64,000 nucleotides of DNA, taken from Halomonas saccharevitans. GTDB lineage: Bacteria; Pseudomonadota; Gammaproteobacteria; Pseudomonadales; Halomonadaceae. The notes beneath the pieces are model-generated. The model was not told where the DNA came from. It made no database searches and saw only the letters and a list, made by a program, of their open reading frames with translations. The position numbers and the translations under genes were made by a program. This document shows, piece by piece, positions 37,137 through 45,571 of the stretch (positions are counted from its first letter, which is position 1; every line of letters begins with the position of its first letter). The stretch spans positions 1 to 64,000 of the forward strand of contig NZ_FPAQ01000019.1 of NCBI RefSeq assembly GCF_900116405.1, read 5' to 3'.

Positions 37137-38297
37137 ATGATCTGGAACGAACTGACGCGTGGCCTGCGCAGCCACCCCGTGAAACCCTCGCTGAGCGGCA
37201 TCGCGCGGCGCCGCAGCCTATGGGAGCGCATTCACCTCGACCCCTGGCTGCTCGGCATGCTGCTGGTGCTGATGCTGGCCGGTCTGGTGGTGCTCTACAG
37301 CGCCAGCGGTCAGCACTTCTCGGTGGTCACCGCCCAGGCGAAACGAATCGGCGTCGCCCTGGTGGTGATGGTCGGGCTCGCCCAGCTCTCCACGACGACC
37401 CTGCTGCGCTGGACGCCGCTGGTCTACGTGGCGGGGCTTGGCATGCTGGTGGCCGTGGAGCTGATCGGCGACATGGGCATGGGGGCCCAGCGTTGGCTGG
37501 TGATTCCCGGCGTGATCCGCTTCCAGCCCTCGGAGCTGATGAAGCTCGCCATGCCGATGATGGTAGCCGCCTGGCTGAGCCGTCAGGTGCTCCCGCCGCG
37601 CTGGCGCGACCTTGCCGTGTGCGCGGTGATCATCGGCCTTCCGGTGGCGCTGATCGCCCGGCAGCCCGATCTCGGCACCTCCTTGCTGGTGGCGACGGCG
37701 GGGATACTGGTGGTGGTGCTGGCCGGGCTCTCCTGGCGCTTCATCTTATTTTGCGGCGCGCTGGCGGCGGCGGCGCTGCCGCTTTTGTGGATCAACCTCC
37801 ATGACTATCAGCGCCAGCGCGTGCTGACCTTCCTCGATCCGGAGAGCGACCCGCTGGGTGCGGGCTGGAACATCATCCAGTCGACCACCGCCATCGGCAG
37901 CGGCGGCTTCTGGGGCAAGGGCTGGCTGCAGGGCACTCAGTCGCAGCTGGAGTTCCTTCCCGAGCGCCATACCGACTTCATCGTGGCGGTGCTGGGCGAG
38001 GAGTTCGGCCTCGTCGGGATGCTGGCCTTCCTGATGCTCTACCTGCTGATCGTCGGACGCGGGCTGTGGCTCGCCGGGGCCGCCCAGGAGACCTTCGGCC
38101 GGCTGGTGGCGGGGAGCATCATCCTGACCTTCTTCATCTACGTCTTCGTCAACGTGGGCATGGTCAGCGGCATCCTGCCGGTGGTCGGCGTGCCCCTGCC
38201 GCTGGTCAGCTACGGCGGCACCTCCAGCGTGACCTTGATGGCCGGTTTCGGTATTCTCATGGCCGTTAACGCCCACCGCCGACTGCTGCCGCGCTAG
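37137..38297 (+). CDS. rodA: Rod-shape glycosyltransferase RodA
   Basis: A SEDS-family membrane enzyme that polymerises lipid II into glycan strands for cell elongation together with PBP2. The 386-residue protein has about ten membrane helices, the RFQPSELMKLAMPM signature, and the catalytic-region WNIIQSTTAIGSGGFWGKGW and ERHTDFIVAVLGEE segments. It starts with GGGAG upstream and is three bases after mrdA. mltB follows after 29 bp. Confidence 0.96.
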   Translation: MIWNELTRGLRSHPVKPSLSGIARRRSLWERIHLDPWLLGMLLVLMLAGLVVLYSASGQHFSVVTAQAKRIGVALVVMVGLAQLSTTTLLRWTPLVYVAGLGMLVAVELIGDMGMGAQRWLVIPGVIRFQPSELMKLAMPMMVAAWLSRQVLPPRWRDLAVCAVIIGLPVALIARQPDLGTSLLVATAGILVVVLAGLSWRFILFCGALAAAALPLLWINLHDYQRQRVLTFLDPESDPLGAGWNIIQSTTAIGSGGFWGKGWLQGTQSQLEFLPERHTDFIVAVLGEEFGLVGMLAFLMLYLLIVGRGLWLAGAAQETFGRLVAGSIILTFFIYVFVNVGMVSGILPVVGVPLPLVSYGGTSSVTLMAGFGILMAVNAHRRLLPR

Positions 38298-38326
38298 GCG
38301 GCCGACACGACTCAGGGAGAGCCGCA

Positions 38327-39394
38327 ATGACGGTGTCGTCACCACAGGGAAAACGCTGGATGGCCTGGCTGGCGGGAGGGCTGCTGGCCCTGAGTGCCGC
38401 CGGCTCGACGGCGGCCGACTTCGATCCTCAGCGACACGGCGAGGCGCGCCGGCTGGTGGCGGAGCTCGCCGAGCGCGGCATCGACCGCGACTGGCTCGAG
38501 GCCGCCATGCAAGCGGCCGAGTACCGCCAGTCGGTGCTCGATGCCATGAGCGGCGCCGCCGAGCATCGACTGACCTGGCCCGAGTATCGCGCCATCTTCC
38601 TCGACGAGGCGCGCATCGCCAACGGGGCGGCCTTCATCGCGGCCCACCCGGATGCCTTTGCGAGGGCCGAGGCCGACTTCGGTGTGCCGCCGGAGGTCAT
38701 CGCCGCGATCCTCGGCGTCGAGACCCGCTACGGCGAGATCACGGGTCGCCATCGCGTGCTGGACTCGCTGTCGACGTTGGCCTTCCATCATCCGAGCCGT
38801 GGGCGATTCTTCCGCGGCGAGTTGGCCGCCTTCCTGGAGATCGCCTTCGAGCAGCAGCGTGCCCCCGGCAGCCTGACCGGCTCCTACGCCGGAGCCATGG
38901 GCTATCCGCAGTTCATCCCCACGAGCTACCGCGCCTATGCGGTGGATTTCGACGATGACGGCCTGCGCGATCTCTGGACCAACCCGGTGGATGCCATCGG
39001 CAGCGTGGGCAACTACTTCGCCGAGCACGGCTGGCGCGCGGACGCCCCGATCTATCATGCGGTCGAGGGGCCCGCTGCGCCGCCCGAGGGCATCGAGTTC
39101 AATCGCGCCGCGCGACCGCCGGCGGTACCCGCGGCCAGGCTCGCCGCATCGGGCCTCGAGATGCCGGGCGCGCTGGCCGACGATCATCGCCTGCTGCCGG
39201 TGGCGCTGGAGGCCGGGGAGGGCACCTGGCGCTACGTGCTCGGCGAGCAGAACTTCTACGTGATCACTCGCTATAACCATAGCCACCTCTATGCCATGGC
39301 GGTGACGGAACTCGCCGAGGCGATCGCCGAGGCGCGCGGTCGCAAGGCCGGCTGGCTCGAAGCCGCCGACACCCTGCCCGAGGAGACCTCATGA
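38327..39394 (+). CDS. mltB: Membrane-bound lytic murein transglycosylase B
   Basis: Cleaves glycan strands to make 1,6-anhydro-muropeptides and open space for new wall. The 355-residue family 3 lytic transglycosylase has the catalytic glutamate in ILGVETRYGEITG, then SLTGSYAGAMGYPQFIPTSY and the NVVGNYF-like SVGNYFAEHGW. The N-terminus is a signal peptide (about residues 10-32, ending AGSTAA) without a lipobox cysteine, so it is likely periplasmic rather than lipid anchored. It overlaps rlpA by 4 bases (ATGA). Confidence 0.94.
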   Translation: MTVSSPQGKRWMAWLAGGLLALSAAGSTAADFDPQRHGEARRLVAELAERGIDRDWLEAAMQAAEYRQSVLDAMSGAAEHRLTWPEYRAIFLDEARIANGAAFIAAHPDAFARAEADFGVPPEVIAAILGVETRYGEITGRHRVLDSLSTLAFHHPSRGRFFRGELAAFLEIAFEQQRAPGSLTGSYAGAMGYPQFIPTSYRAYAVDFDDDGLRDLWTNPVDAIGSVGNYFAEHGWRADAPIYHAVEGPAAPPEGIEFNRAARPPAVPAARLAASGLEMPGALADDHRLLPVALEAGEGTWRYVLGEQNFYVITRYNHSHLYAMAVTELAEAIAEARGRKAGWLEAADTLPEETS

Positions 39395-40314
39395 GACGCT
39401 TCTTGGTGATCCTGAGTCTGGCGTCGCTGCTGGTCGGCTGTGCCGGCCCGAGGCCCGCTCCCGTCCAGTCGGCCGGGTCTGACGCCTCGGCCTCGGCGTC
39501 CTCCCAGGGTGGCGAACGCTACGCGCTCACCGGAGACGCCTATCCCGAGGATCCGCCCGACGTGGCCCAGGTGCCCGATGCCGTGCCGCAGCGCGAGCCG
39601 CGTTCCCGGGGCGGCAATAAATCCCCCTACGAGGTATGGGGCAAGCGCTACGAGGTAATGGCGGATGCCAGCGGCTACCGTCGCGAGGGGCGCGCCTCCT
39701 GGTACGGCGAGAAGTTCCACGGCTACGCCACCTCCAATGGCGAGATCTACGACATGTACAAGATGAGCGCCGCTCATCGCTCCCTGCCGCTGCCGAGCTT
39801 CGTGCGAGTCACCAGCCTCGATAACGGGCGCTCGACGATCGTTCGTGTCAACGATCGTGGCCCGTTCCACAGCGAGCGTGAGATCGACCTCTCCTACGCC
39901 GCGGCCGCCCGGCTGGGCATCCTCGAGCAGGGCACCGGCCGGGTAAGGGTCGAGGCCATCGACGTGGAGCGCTGGCTCGCCAGGCGCGGTGGTGAGCCCG
40001 AGCCTGATCCCACCGTGACCGAGGCGGCGTCGCCCGCCGCGGCGGGCGACAGCGATGCGCCCCAGGCCGTTCGCGACGAGCCGGCGGAGGGCGTCTTCCT
40101 GCAGGTGGCTGCCCTGGGCTCTGAAGACGGGGCTCTGGCGCTGCAGGCCAAGCTCGAGGCGGAAATCGCCGGGCCCGTGCGCGTAGCCAGCGCCGAGGGC
40201 CTTCACCGCGTTCAGGTCGGCCCGCTGGATCCCGCGGGTCAGCTGGATCCGGTTCGTGAACAGTTGCGCCGGGCCGGCTTCGCCCAGGCCTTCATCGTCG
40301 ACGATGCCGACTGA
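39391..40314 (+). CDS. rlpA: RlpA septal lipoprotein (DPBB and SPOR domains)
   Basis: In Pseudomonas RlpA is a lytic transglycosylase acting on stem-less (denuded) glycan at septa. The 307-residue lipoprotein has a lipobox LLVGC (Cys17), a disordered linker, the double-psi beta-barrel with ASWYGEKFHGYATSNGE and VRVNDRGPF (catalytic Asp/Asn region), and a C-terminal SPOR domain (about 228-305) that binds denuded glycan. All parts are complete. It overlaps mltB and is followed by dacA after 27 bp. Confidence 0.94.
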   Translation: MRRFLVILSLASLLVGCAGPRPAPVQSAGSDASASASSQGGERYALTGDAYPEDPPDVAQVPDAVPQREPRSRGGNKSPYEVWGKRYEVMADASGYRREGRASWYGEKFHGYATSNGEIYDMYKMSAAHRSLPLPSFVRVTSLDNGRSTIVRVNDRGPFHSEREIDLSYAAAARLGILEQGTGRVRVEAIDVERWLARRGGEPEPDPTVTEAASPAAAGDSDAPQAVRDEPAEGVFLQVAALGSEDGALALQAKLEAEIAGPVRVASAEGLHRVQVGPLDPAGQLDPVREQLRRAGFAQAFIVDDAD

Positions 40315-40341
40315 GTCGGCGTCTCCCTAGCGTATAACCCT

Positions 40342-41571
40342 GTGATGCACCCGATGAGAACCCTTGCCATGAGATTCACGTTATTTCTTCGCCGCCACCG
40401 GCTGCTGCCGATGCTGCTGGTCAGCCTGCTGCTGGTTGCGTCACAGGCCGCGGCCCAGGCGGTGCCCCAGCCGCAAACCATGATCCCCTCGCCCCCTCAG
40501 CTGGCGGCGAGCTCGTGGATCCTGATGGATGCCGACAGCGGCCGGGTGCTGGCCGAGCACAATTCCCGCGAGCGCCTGCCGCCGGCCAGCCTGACCAAGC
40601 TGATGACCGCCTACCTGGTCGAGCGTGAACTCAACCAGGGCAACATCAGCCCGGACGGGCTGGTGCCGATCAGCGAGAAGGCCTGGCGCACGGGCGGGTC
40701 GAAGATGTTCATCGAGGTCGGCGAGCAGGTGCCGGTCAGTGAGCTGCTGCACGGCATCGTCATCGTCTCCGGTAACGACGCCAGCGTGGCCATGGCCGAG
40801 TACCTGGCCGGCGGCGAGCGTCCCTTCGCCGATCTGATGAACCAGCACGCGACGCGCCTGGGCATGCACGACACCAACTTCGTCAACCCCACGGGCCTGC
40901 CCCACGAGAATCACTTCTCCTCGGCCCACGATCTGGCCCTGCTCTCCCAGCACATCATCAACGACTATCCGGATCACTACCGGATGTATCGCCAGAAGGA
41001 GTTCACCTACGGCGGCATCGAGCAGGCCAACCGCAATCGTCTGCTGTGGCGCGACGCCAGCGTCGACGGCCTGAAGACCGGCTGGACCGAGGAAGCGGGC
41101 TACTGCCTGGTCGCCTCCGCCGAGCGCGACGACATGCGCCTCATCTCGGTGGTGATGGGCACGGCCTCGAGCGACGCGCGAGCCCAGGAGTCCCAGAAGC
41201 TCTTGAGCTACGGCTTTCGCTACTTCGAGACCCTCAACCTCTACGACGCCGGGGCCGTGCTCAACACGCCGCGGGTCTGGGGCGGCGACAAGAACGAGCT
41301 GCGCGTCGGCGTCGACAGCAGCGTGGTCATGACCGTGCCGCGCGCGCGTGATGGGGAGCTCACCGCCAAGCTCGACATCCAGGCCGACCTGACCGCGCCG
41401 ATCGCCGCCGGCGACCGGGTGGGCACCATGGAGGTGCGTCAGGGCGAGGAAGTGGTCGGCGAGCGGCCGCTGGTCGCCCTCGAGAGCATCGAGGAGGGCG
41501 GCTTCTTCAAACGCCTGATCGATCAGGTGCAGCGCTTCTTCACCAACCTGACTCGCGGCTGGTTCGAGTAA
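40342..41571 (+). CDS. dacA: D-alanyl-D-alanine carboxypeptidase (PBP5/6 type)
   Basis: Trims the terminal D-Ala from stem peptides and so controls cross-linking. The protein is 409 residues from the GTG at 40342, with start choices at 40345, 40354 and 40369 that only change the leader. A signal peptide ends near AAAQA. The serine enzyme domain has S-LTK (Ser83 by the longest start), SGNDASVAMAEY and the DGLKTGWTEEAGYC motif. A C-terminal beta domain and the amphipathic anchor helix (IDQVQRFFTNLTRGWF) follow. It closes the wall operon; ybeD has its own promoter. Confidence 0.95.
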   Translation: MMHPMRTLAMRFTLFLRRHRLLPMLLVSLLLVASQAAAQAVPQPQTMIPSPPQLAASSWILMDADSGRVLAEHNSRERLPPASLTKLMTAYLVERELNQGNISPDGLVPISEKAWRTGGSKMFIEVGEQVPVSELLHGIVIVSGNDASVAMAEYLAGGERPFADLMNQHATRLGMHDTNFVNPTGLPHENHFSSAHDLALLSQHIINDYPDHYRMYRQKEFTYGGIEQANRNRLLWRDASVDGLKTGWTEEAGYCLVASAERDDMRLISVVMGTASSDARAQESQKLLSYGFRYFETLNLYDAGAVLNTPRVWGGDKNELRVGVDSSVVMTVPRARDGELTAKLDIQADLTAPIAAGDRVGTMEVRQGEEVVGERPLVALESIEEGGFFKRLIDQVQRFFTNLTRGWFE

Positions 41572-41710
41572 GCCTGCGGGCGGGTATCGCCCGTTGACGT
41601 CCTCGTCGCCGCGGCGATGAGCCAAGGGTCGGCCCCTCGGGCCGGCCCGTGTTGCTGTCTGGCGTCTGAGGCAGCCGACCCCGGGGAGAGCGTGGTGACG
41701 ACGGGTCCGG

Positions 41711-41739
41711 TTGGTCGCCGCCGCCGCGTTGCGTAGAAT
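41711..41739 (+). promoter_or_regulatory. Sigma-70 promoter of ybeD-lipB
   Basis: TTGGTC (41711-41716) and TAGAAT (41734-41739) are separated by exactly 17 bp, 29 bp upstream of the ybeD ATG. Confidence 0.6.
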
Positions 41740-41768
41740 AGGGGCATACCCTCCATCCGGACGCGATC

Positions 41769-42080
41769 ATGAGTGACAACTCCCTACGCGACCTTCGCAA
41801 GCCCGTCCCCCGGGCGGGCGATACGTCGCCGAAGATCACCTTCCCCTGCGACTATCCCATCAAGGTCGTCGGCGATGCCGCCGACGACTTCGCCGCGACG
41901 GTCTGTCAGATCGTCAACCGTCATGACCCGAGCTTCGACGCCGCCGGCATCCAGGTGGTGCCGAGCCGCAACGGCCGTTTCCAGTCGGTGCGCCTGACCC
42001 TGCGCGCCACGGGCGAGGTGCAGATCAAGGCCCTCTTCGATGAGCTGAAGGCCACTGGCCGCGTGCACATGGTGGTGTGA
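41769..42080 (+). CDS. ybeD: YbeD family protein (DUF493)
   Basis: A 103-residue protein of the YbeD/DUF493 family, an ACT-like small fold whose function is still uncertain; it is nearly always found beside lipB. Seen here are [39 protein letters not shown] and YLSVRLT-like [11 protein letters not shown], which cover the whole conserved domain. Its stop overlaps the lipB start by one base. Confidence 0.92.
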   Translation: MSDNSLRDLRKPVPRAGDTSPKITFPCDYPIKVVGDAADDFAATVCQIVNRHDPSFDAAGIQVVPSRNGRFQSVRLTLRATGEVQIKALFDELKATGRVHMVV

Positions 42081-42757
42081 TGGCACCCGACAGCACGGCG
42101 CCGATCGCGCTGCACCGCCTGGGTCGAAGGCCCTATGGCCCGGTCTGGCAGGCCATGCGCACCCTGACTGACGAGCGCGACGGCGAGACCCCGGACCAGT
42201 TCTGGCTGGTGGAGCATGACCCGGTGTTCACTCAGGGGCAGGCCGGCAAGCCCGAGCACCTGCTGATGCCGGGTGACATCCCGGTGGTCGCCACCGATCG
42301 TGGCGGCCAGGTGACCTACCATGGCCCCGGCCAGGTGGTGCTCTATCCGCTGCTTGACGTGCGACGCGCTCGCCTGGGCGTGCGTGAGCTGGTCAGCGCC
42401 CTGGAGCAGGCGGTGATCGTGCTGCTGGCCGAGCACGGCGTGACGGCCCATGCCCGGCCCGATGCCCCCGGCGTCTACGTGGGGGAGGCCAAGATCGCCT
42501 CCCTGGGTCTCAGGATTCGCCGTGGGGCGAGCTTCCACGGGGTGGCGCTCAACGTCGACGGCGATCTCTCGCCCTTCTCGCGGATCAACCCCTGCGGCTA
42601 TGCCGGCATGGCCATGACGCGACTGACCGACCTGGTCGACGACTGTCCCGACGTCGAGGCGGCAGGCGAGCGCCTGGCCGAGTGCCTGGCGCGGGAGCTG
42701 GGGCGTGAGTTATCAGCGCCAAGCAGCCAGGCGCCGAGCCGCCAGGCTGACCCGTGA
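42080..42757 (+). CDS. lipB: Octanoyl-[ACP]:protein N-octanoyltransferase
   Basis: Moves octanoyl groups from ACP to lipoyl domains, the first step of lipoate synthesis. The 225-residue protein has [21 protein letters not shown], the lysine in [13 protein letters not shown] and the nucleophile cysteine in INPCGYAGM. The ATG at 42080 overlaps the ybeD stop. The last residues ([15 protein letters not shown]) lie beyond the usual end of LipB and are encoded by the start of a repeated gene-end sequence shared with the gap 3' region. lipA, normally downstream on the same strand, is inverted here. Confidence 0.95.
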   Translation: MAPDSTAPIALHRLGRRPYGPVWQAMRTLTDERDGETPDQFWLVEHDPVFTQGQAGKPEHLLMPGDIPVVATDRGGQVTYHGPGQVVLYPLLDVRRARLGVRELVSALEQAVIVLLAEHGVTAHARPDAPGVYVGEAKIASLGLRIRRGASFHGVALNVDGDLSPFSRINPCGYAGMAMTRLTDLVDDCPDVEAAGERLAECLARELGRELSAPSSQAPSRQADP

Positions 42758-42811
42758 CGGGCAGCAGGTGCGGAGATAGAACAAGCCCCGCTGCATCAAG
42801 TATCCAGCGGG
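42732..42811 (+). repeat. Gene-end repeat, copy 1 (interrupted terminator of lipB)
   Basis: This segment matches 62311-62390 at about 67 of 80 positions by hand alignment. It spans the lipB stop codon and ends in the left arm and loop of a hairpin terminator (AGCCCCGCTG at 42784-42793). The right arm with its T-run (CAGCGGGGCTTTGCGTT) is displaced to 43005-43021 by the insertion-like element that starts at 42812. A 7-bp remnant stem can still form with 42805-42811. Confidence 0.75.
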
Positions 42812-43001
42812 CAGGGATATCGCAGTAACCGGAATCAAGAGGCGCTGGGGACAAGCCGAAGAGGAGGTCCGACGCCAAGGATGGCGTCGGTAGCGCCCGG
42901 GGAGGGGTTCACAGCGCCTCCGGAAGGCCGGCCCCGCTCGCAGGCTAGTCGCCAGGTCAGCCACGAGCCACCGAGCTGTCAAACTATCTGCGATAGCCCT
43001 G
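42812..43001. mobile_element. MITE-like 190-bp element inserted in the lipB terminator
   Basis: CAGGGATATCGCAG (42812-42825) and CTGCGATAGCCCTG (42988-43001) are inverted repeats matching at 13 of 14 bases. The flanks ATCCAGCGGG (42802-42811) and ATTCAGCGGG (43002-43011) match at 9 of 10, like a target duplication, and removing the element restores a terminator like that after gap. Inside, 42840-42847 and 42912-42919 are inverted repeats, as are CCGACGCCA/TGGCGTCGG (42869-42877/42882-42890). No coding frame is present. Movement would need a transposase supplied elsewhere. Confidence 0.6.
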
Positions 43002-43069
43002 ATTCAGCGGGGCTTTGCGTTGATACCCGAATTGGCAGAGGCATCATGTTGTTCGCCAGCGCTCGGCGC

Positions 43070-44122
43070 TCAGCCGACGTTGACGGCATCGATGCGGTTC
43101 GGGTCCGGCGCCTGGCCCGGCACCTCAGCGGGGGCGGCCAGGCCGAGGTTGTTCTTCTCGAACACCCGGTCGGCGCGATAGCTCGAGCGCACCAGCGGGC
43201 CGGACGGTACCTCCATGAAGCCCTTCTCCAGGCCCAGCTCGCGGTAGCGATCGAACTCCTCAGGCGTGACCCAGCGCTCCACCGGCAGGTGGTTGCGGGT
43301 GGGGCGCAGGTACTGGCCCAGGGTCACGATGTCGACGCCGATCTCGCGCAGGTCATCGAAGGTCGCCAGTATCTCTTCCTCGGTCTCGCCCAGGCCCAGC
43401 ATCAGGCTGGTCTTGGTGATGACGCCGGGGCGATGGCGCTTGGCATGGGCCAGCACGTCGAGGGTCTTGCGGTAGCCGGCGCGCGGATCGCGCACCCGCG
43501 AGGTCAGTCGCTCGACGGTCTCGACGTTCTGGGCGAAGACCTCGAGCCCCGAGTCGACCACCCGCTCGATCGCCGAGGGCTCGGCGTCGAAGTCGGGCGT
43601 CAGCGCCTCGACGACCACCTCGGGGGTGCGCGCCTTGATGGCCCGGATGCAGTCGGCATAGTGGGTCGCGCCGCCGTCGGGAAGGTCGTCACGATCCACC
43701 GAGGTCAGCACGATGTAGCGCAGCCCCATCAGCTCCACCGACTGGGCGGTGTTCTGCGGCTCCTCGGCATCCAGCCAGCCCTTGGGGTTGCCGGTATCCA
43801 CGGCGCAGAAGCGGCAGGCGCGGGTGCACACCGAGCCCATCAGCATGATGGTTGCGGTGCCGTTGCTCCAGCACTCTCCCTGGTTGGGGCAGTGCGACTC
43901 GGCGCACACGGTGCTGAGCCGGTGGGTGGCCACGTTCTTCTTGACCGCCTCGAAGCGTTCGCCGCCGGGGATCTGCGCGCGCAGCCAGCTTGGCTTGCGT
44001 CCGCTGACGCCGCCGTCTTCGACTTCACGACGCATCTTCATGCCGTCCTTGATGGCGGCCGTGCCATGGTCGTTGCGATACTTTTCGCCGCTGGAGACGC
44101 GTGGGGAGGGGGTGTCGCTCAT
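43070..44122 (-). CDS. lipA: Lipoyl synthase
   Basis: A radical-SAM enzyme that inserts two sulfurs into octanoyl groups on lipoyl domains. The 350-residue protein has the auxiliary-cluster cysteines in [12 protein letters not shown], the radical-SAM motif CTRACRFC, and the C-terminal [11 protein letters not shown] with the essential serine segment RSSY. The start at 44122 is followed by a family-typical N-terminal extension. It faces lipB, whereas pseudomonads have lipB-lipA in the same direction; the insertion-like element lies between the two, so an inversion or rearrangement is likely. Confidence 0.96.
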   Translation of the reverse strand: MSDTPSPRVSSGEKYRNDHGTAAIKDGMKMRREVEDGGVSGRKPSWLRAQIPGGERFEAVKKNVATHRLSTVCAESHCPNQGECWSNGTATIMLMGSVCTRACRFCAVDTGNPKGWLDAEEPQNTAQSVELMGLRYIVLTSVDRDDLPDGGATHYADCIRAIKARTPEVVVEALTPDFDAEPSAIERVVDSGLEVFAQNVETVERLTSRVRDPRAGYRKTLDVLAHAKRHRPGVITKTSLMLGLGETEEEILATFDDLREIGVDIVTLGQYLRPTRNHLPVERWVTPEEFDRYRELGLEKGFMEVPSGPLVRSSYRADRVFEKNNLGLAAPAEVPGQAPDPNRIDAVNVG

Positions 44123-44331
44123 AGTCGTGAGCCTCTCTGCTCGCCGGCTGTCTCACCGGAACGGCGCTTGGGAGCGCGTCGATCGGCGTTTCCAGTCAGC
44201 CTGGCACGTCGAATGATACGGGGATTAAAGGCCCATAACCTACCACAGCCGTCACCTTTCTGGACAGCGGGTGGGCCGTGCGGTGACGCCCGCGAGAGGC
44301 GGGTCAAGGGGTGGCGATCAAGCGCGGGCGC

Positions 44332-45318
44332 TCAATAGGTGGTCATCGGCAGGCAGTCGACACCGTGGCTCGGCAGCGGGGTCGGAGGCGTGGCGAAGTG
44401 CTCGTGGAGCTCGGCGAGGTGTTCGCGCACGAAGCGCAGGAACAGTTCGGTGACCGGGGTCGGGAAGTGATCGCGGGGATGTACCGTGCACCAGGAGTGG
44501 CGCAGCGGGAAGCCGGGCAGGGCGAGAGGCGAGAGCAATCCCGCCTCGATCTCCAGGCGCACGGCCAGGCGGGGCAGTACGGCCACCCCCAGCTGCTCCA
44601 TCACGCCCTGCTTGACCGCCTCGTTGGAGCCCAGCTCGATGGCGTGGGGCAGCCACACGTCCTGCTCGGCGGCCAGCTCCTCGAAGGCGCTCCGCACTCC
44701 GGAGCCGGGCTCGCGCATCAGCACGTAGTGGCGCGCGAAGTCCTCCAGGGTGGGGCACTCGGCATCGAGCAGGGGATGTCCCGGCCAGACCACGGGGATC
44801 AGCTCGCTGTCGAGGATCGGCATGAAGGTCAGCTCGTCGCCCTCGGGGACCCGGGCCATGATCACCAGGTCGTCGCGGCGCTCGGCGAGTCGCTCCAGCG
44901 CCTGGCGCCGGCTGCAGACGCGCAGACGCACGACGATGTCGGGATAGTGGGCACGAAAGCGAGCCAGCAGGTGAGGCACCACGTACTGGGCGGTGGAGAC
45001 CGCGGCGAGGTTTAGCTCGCCGTTCAGCGTCCCGGCCATGTCGGAGAGCGTCATCTGCAGGCGCGAGACCTGCCCGAAGATCGAACGGGTCGAGGCGGCC
45101 AGCGCGTCGGCGGCGGGCAGCAGGTGCAGGGTGCGACCGGCATACTTGAACAGCGGCTGGCCCAGCGCCTGCTCGAGCTGGCGGATCTGGGCGCTCACGG
45201 CAGGCTGGGTCAGCCCCAGCGCCTCGGCCGCACGAGAATAGGAGTGCTGGTCATAGACGGCACGAAACACCTGAAGCTGGCGAAAGGTCAGGCGGTTGAG
45301 CAGCTTGGGTGTGGTCAT
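44332..45318 (-). CDS. LysR family transcriptional regulator
   Basis: A 328-residue regulator with an N-terminal winged helix-turn-helix (about 8-67: LTFRQLQVFRAVYDQHSYSRAAEALGLTQPAVSAQI) and a C-terminal effector domain. It resembles the CbbR/YeiE-like branch, but no target or effector can be named. The start at 45318 is chosen from the domain; the frame is open further upstream. It is divergent from the DUF3141 gene with 253 bp between the starts, so it may control that gene and itself. The last 20 residues are proline/threonine rich. Confidence 0.88.
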   Translation of the reverse strand: MTTPKLLNRLTFRQLQVFRAVYDQHSYSRAAEALGLTQPAVSAQIRQLEQALGQPLFKYAGRTLHLLPAADALAASTRSIFGQVSRLQMTLSDMAGTLNGELNLAAVSTAQYVVPHLLARFRAHYPDIVVRLRVCSRRQALERLAERRDDLVIMARVPEGDELTFMPILDSELIPVVWPGHPLLDAECPTLEDFARHYVLMREPGSGVRSAFEELAAEQDVWLPHAIELGSNEAVKQGVMEQLGVAVLPRLAVRLEIEAGLLSPLALPGFPLRHSWCTVHPRDHFPTPVTELFLRFVREHLAELHEHFATPPTPLPSHGVDCLPMTTY

Positions 45319-45571
45319 GTCGGTCTGTCCGCCGGCGCCATGCCGTGGGTCTCTGGGAGTCTGGCGCCATGCTAGCACCGCTCGATCGCCGCCGGCCATG
45401 CCGGAAGCTGGTCCGACGAATGCCCCGGGTGTGACCCTGTTCAACCACGAGCCCCTCGCAGCGACTGGCTTCATGCGCTATATTGCATTGCAGCAAAGCC
45501 CGTTTTCATGCATCGGTGCCACGAGCCTCCTGAGGATGTGGCTTGAGCACCGAGCAACCCTGGAGCTGATA

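Noticed and set aside
41624-41650. GGGTCGGCCC/GGGCCGGCCC hairpin after dacA as a strong terminator
   Set aside because: It has only a loose stem and no T-run; kept out as unsupported.
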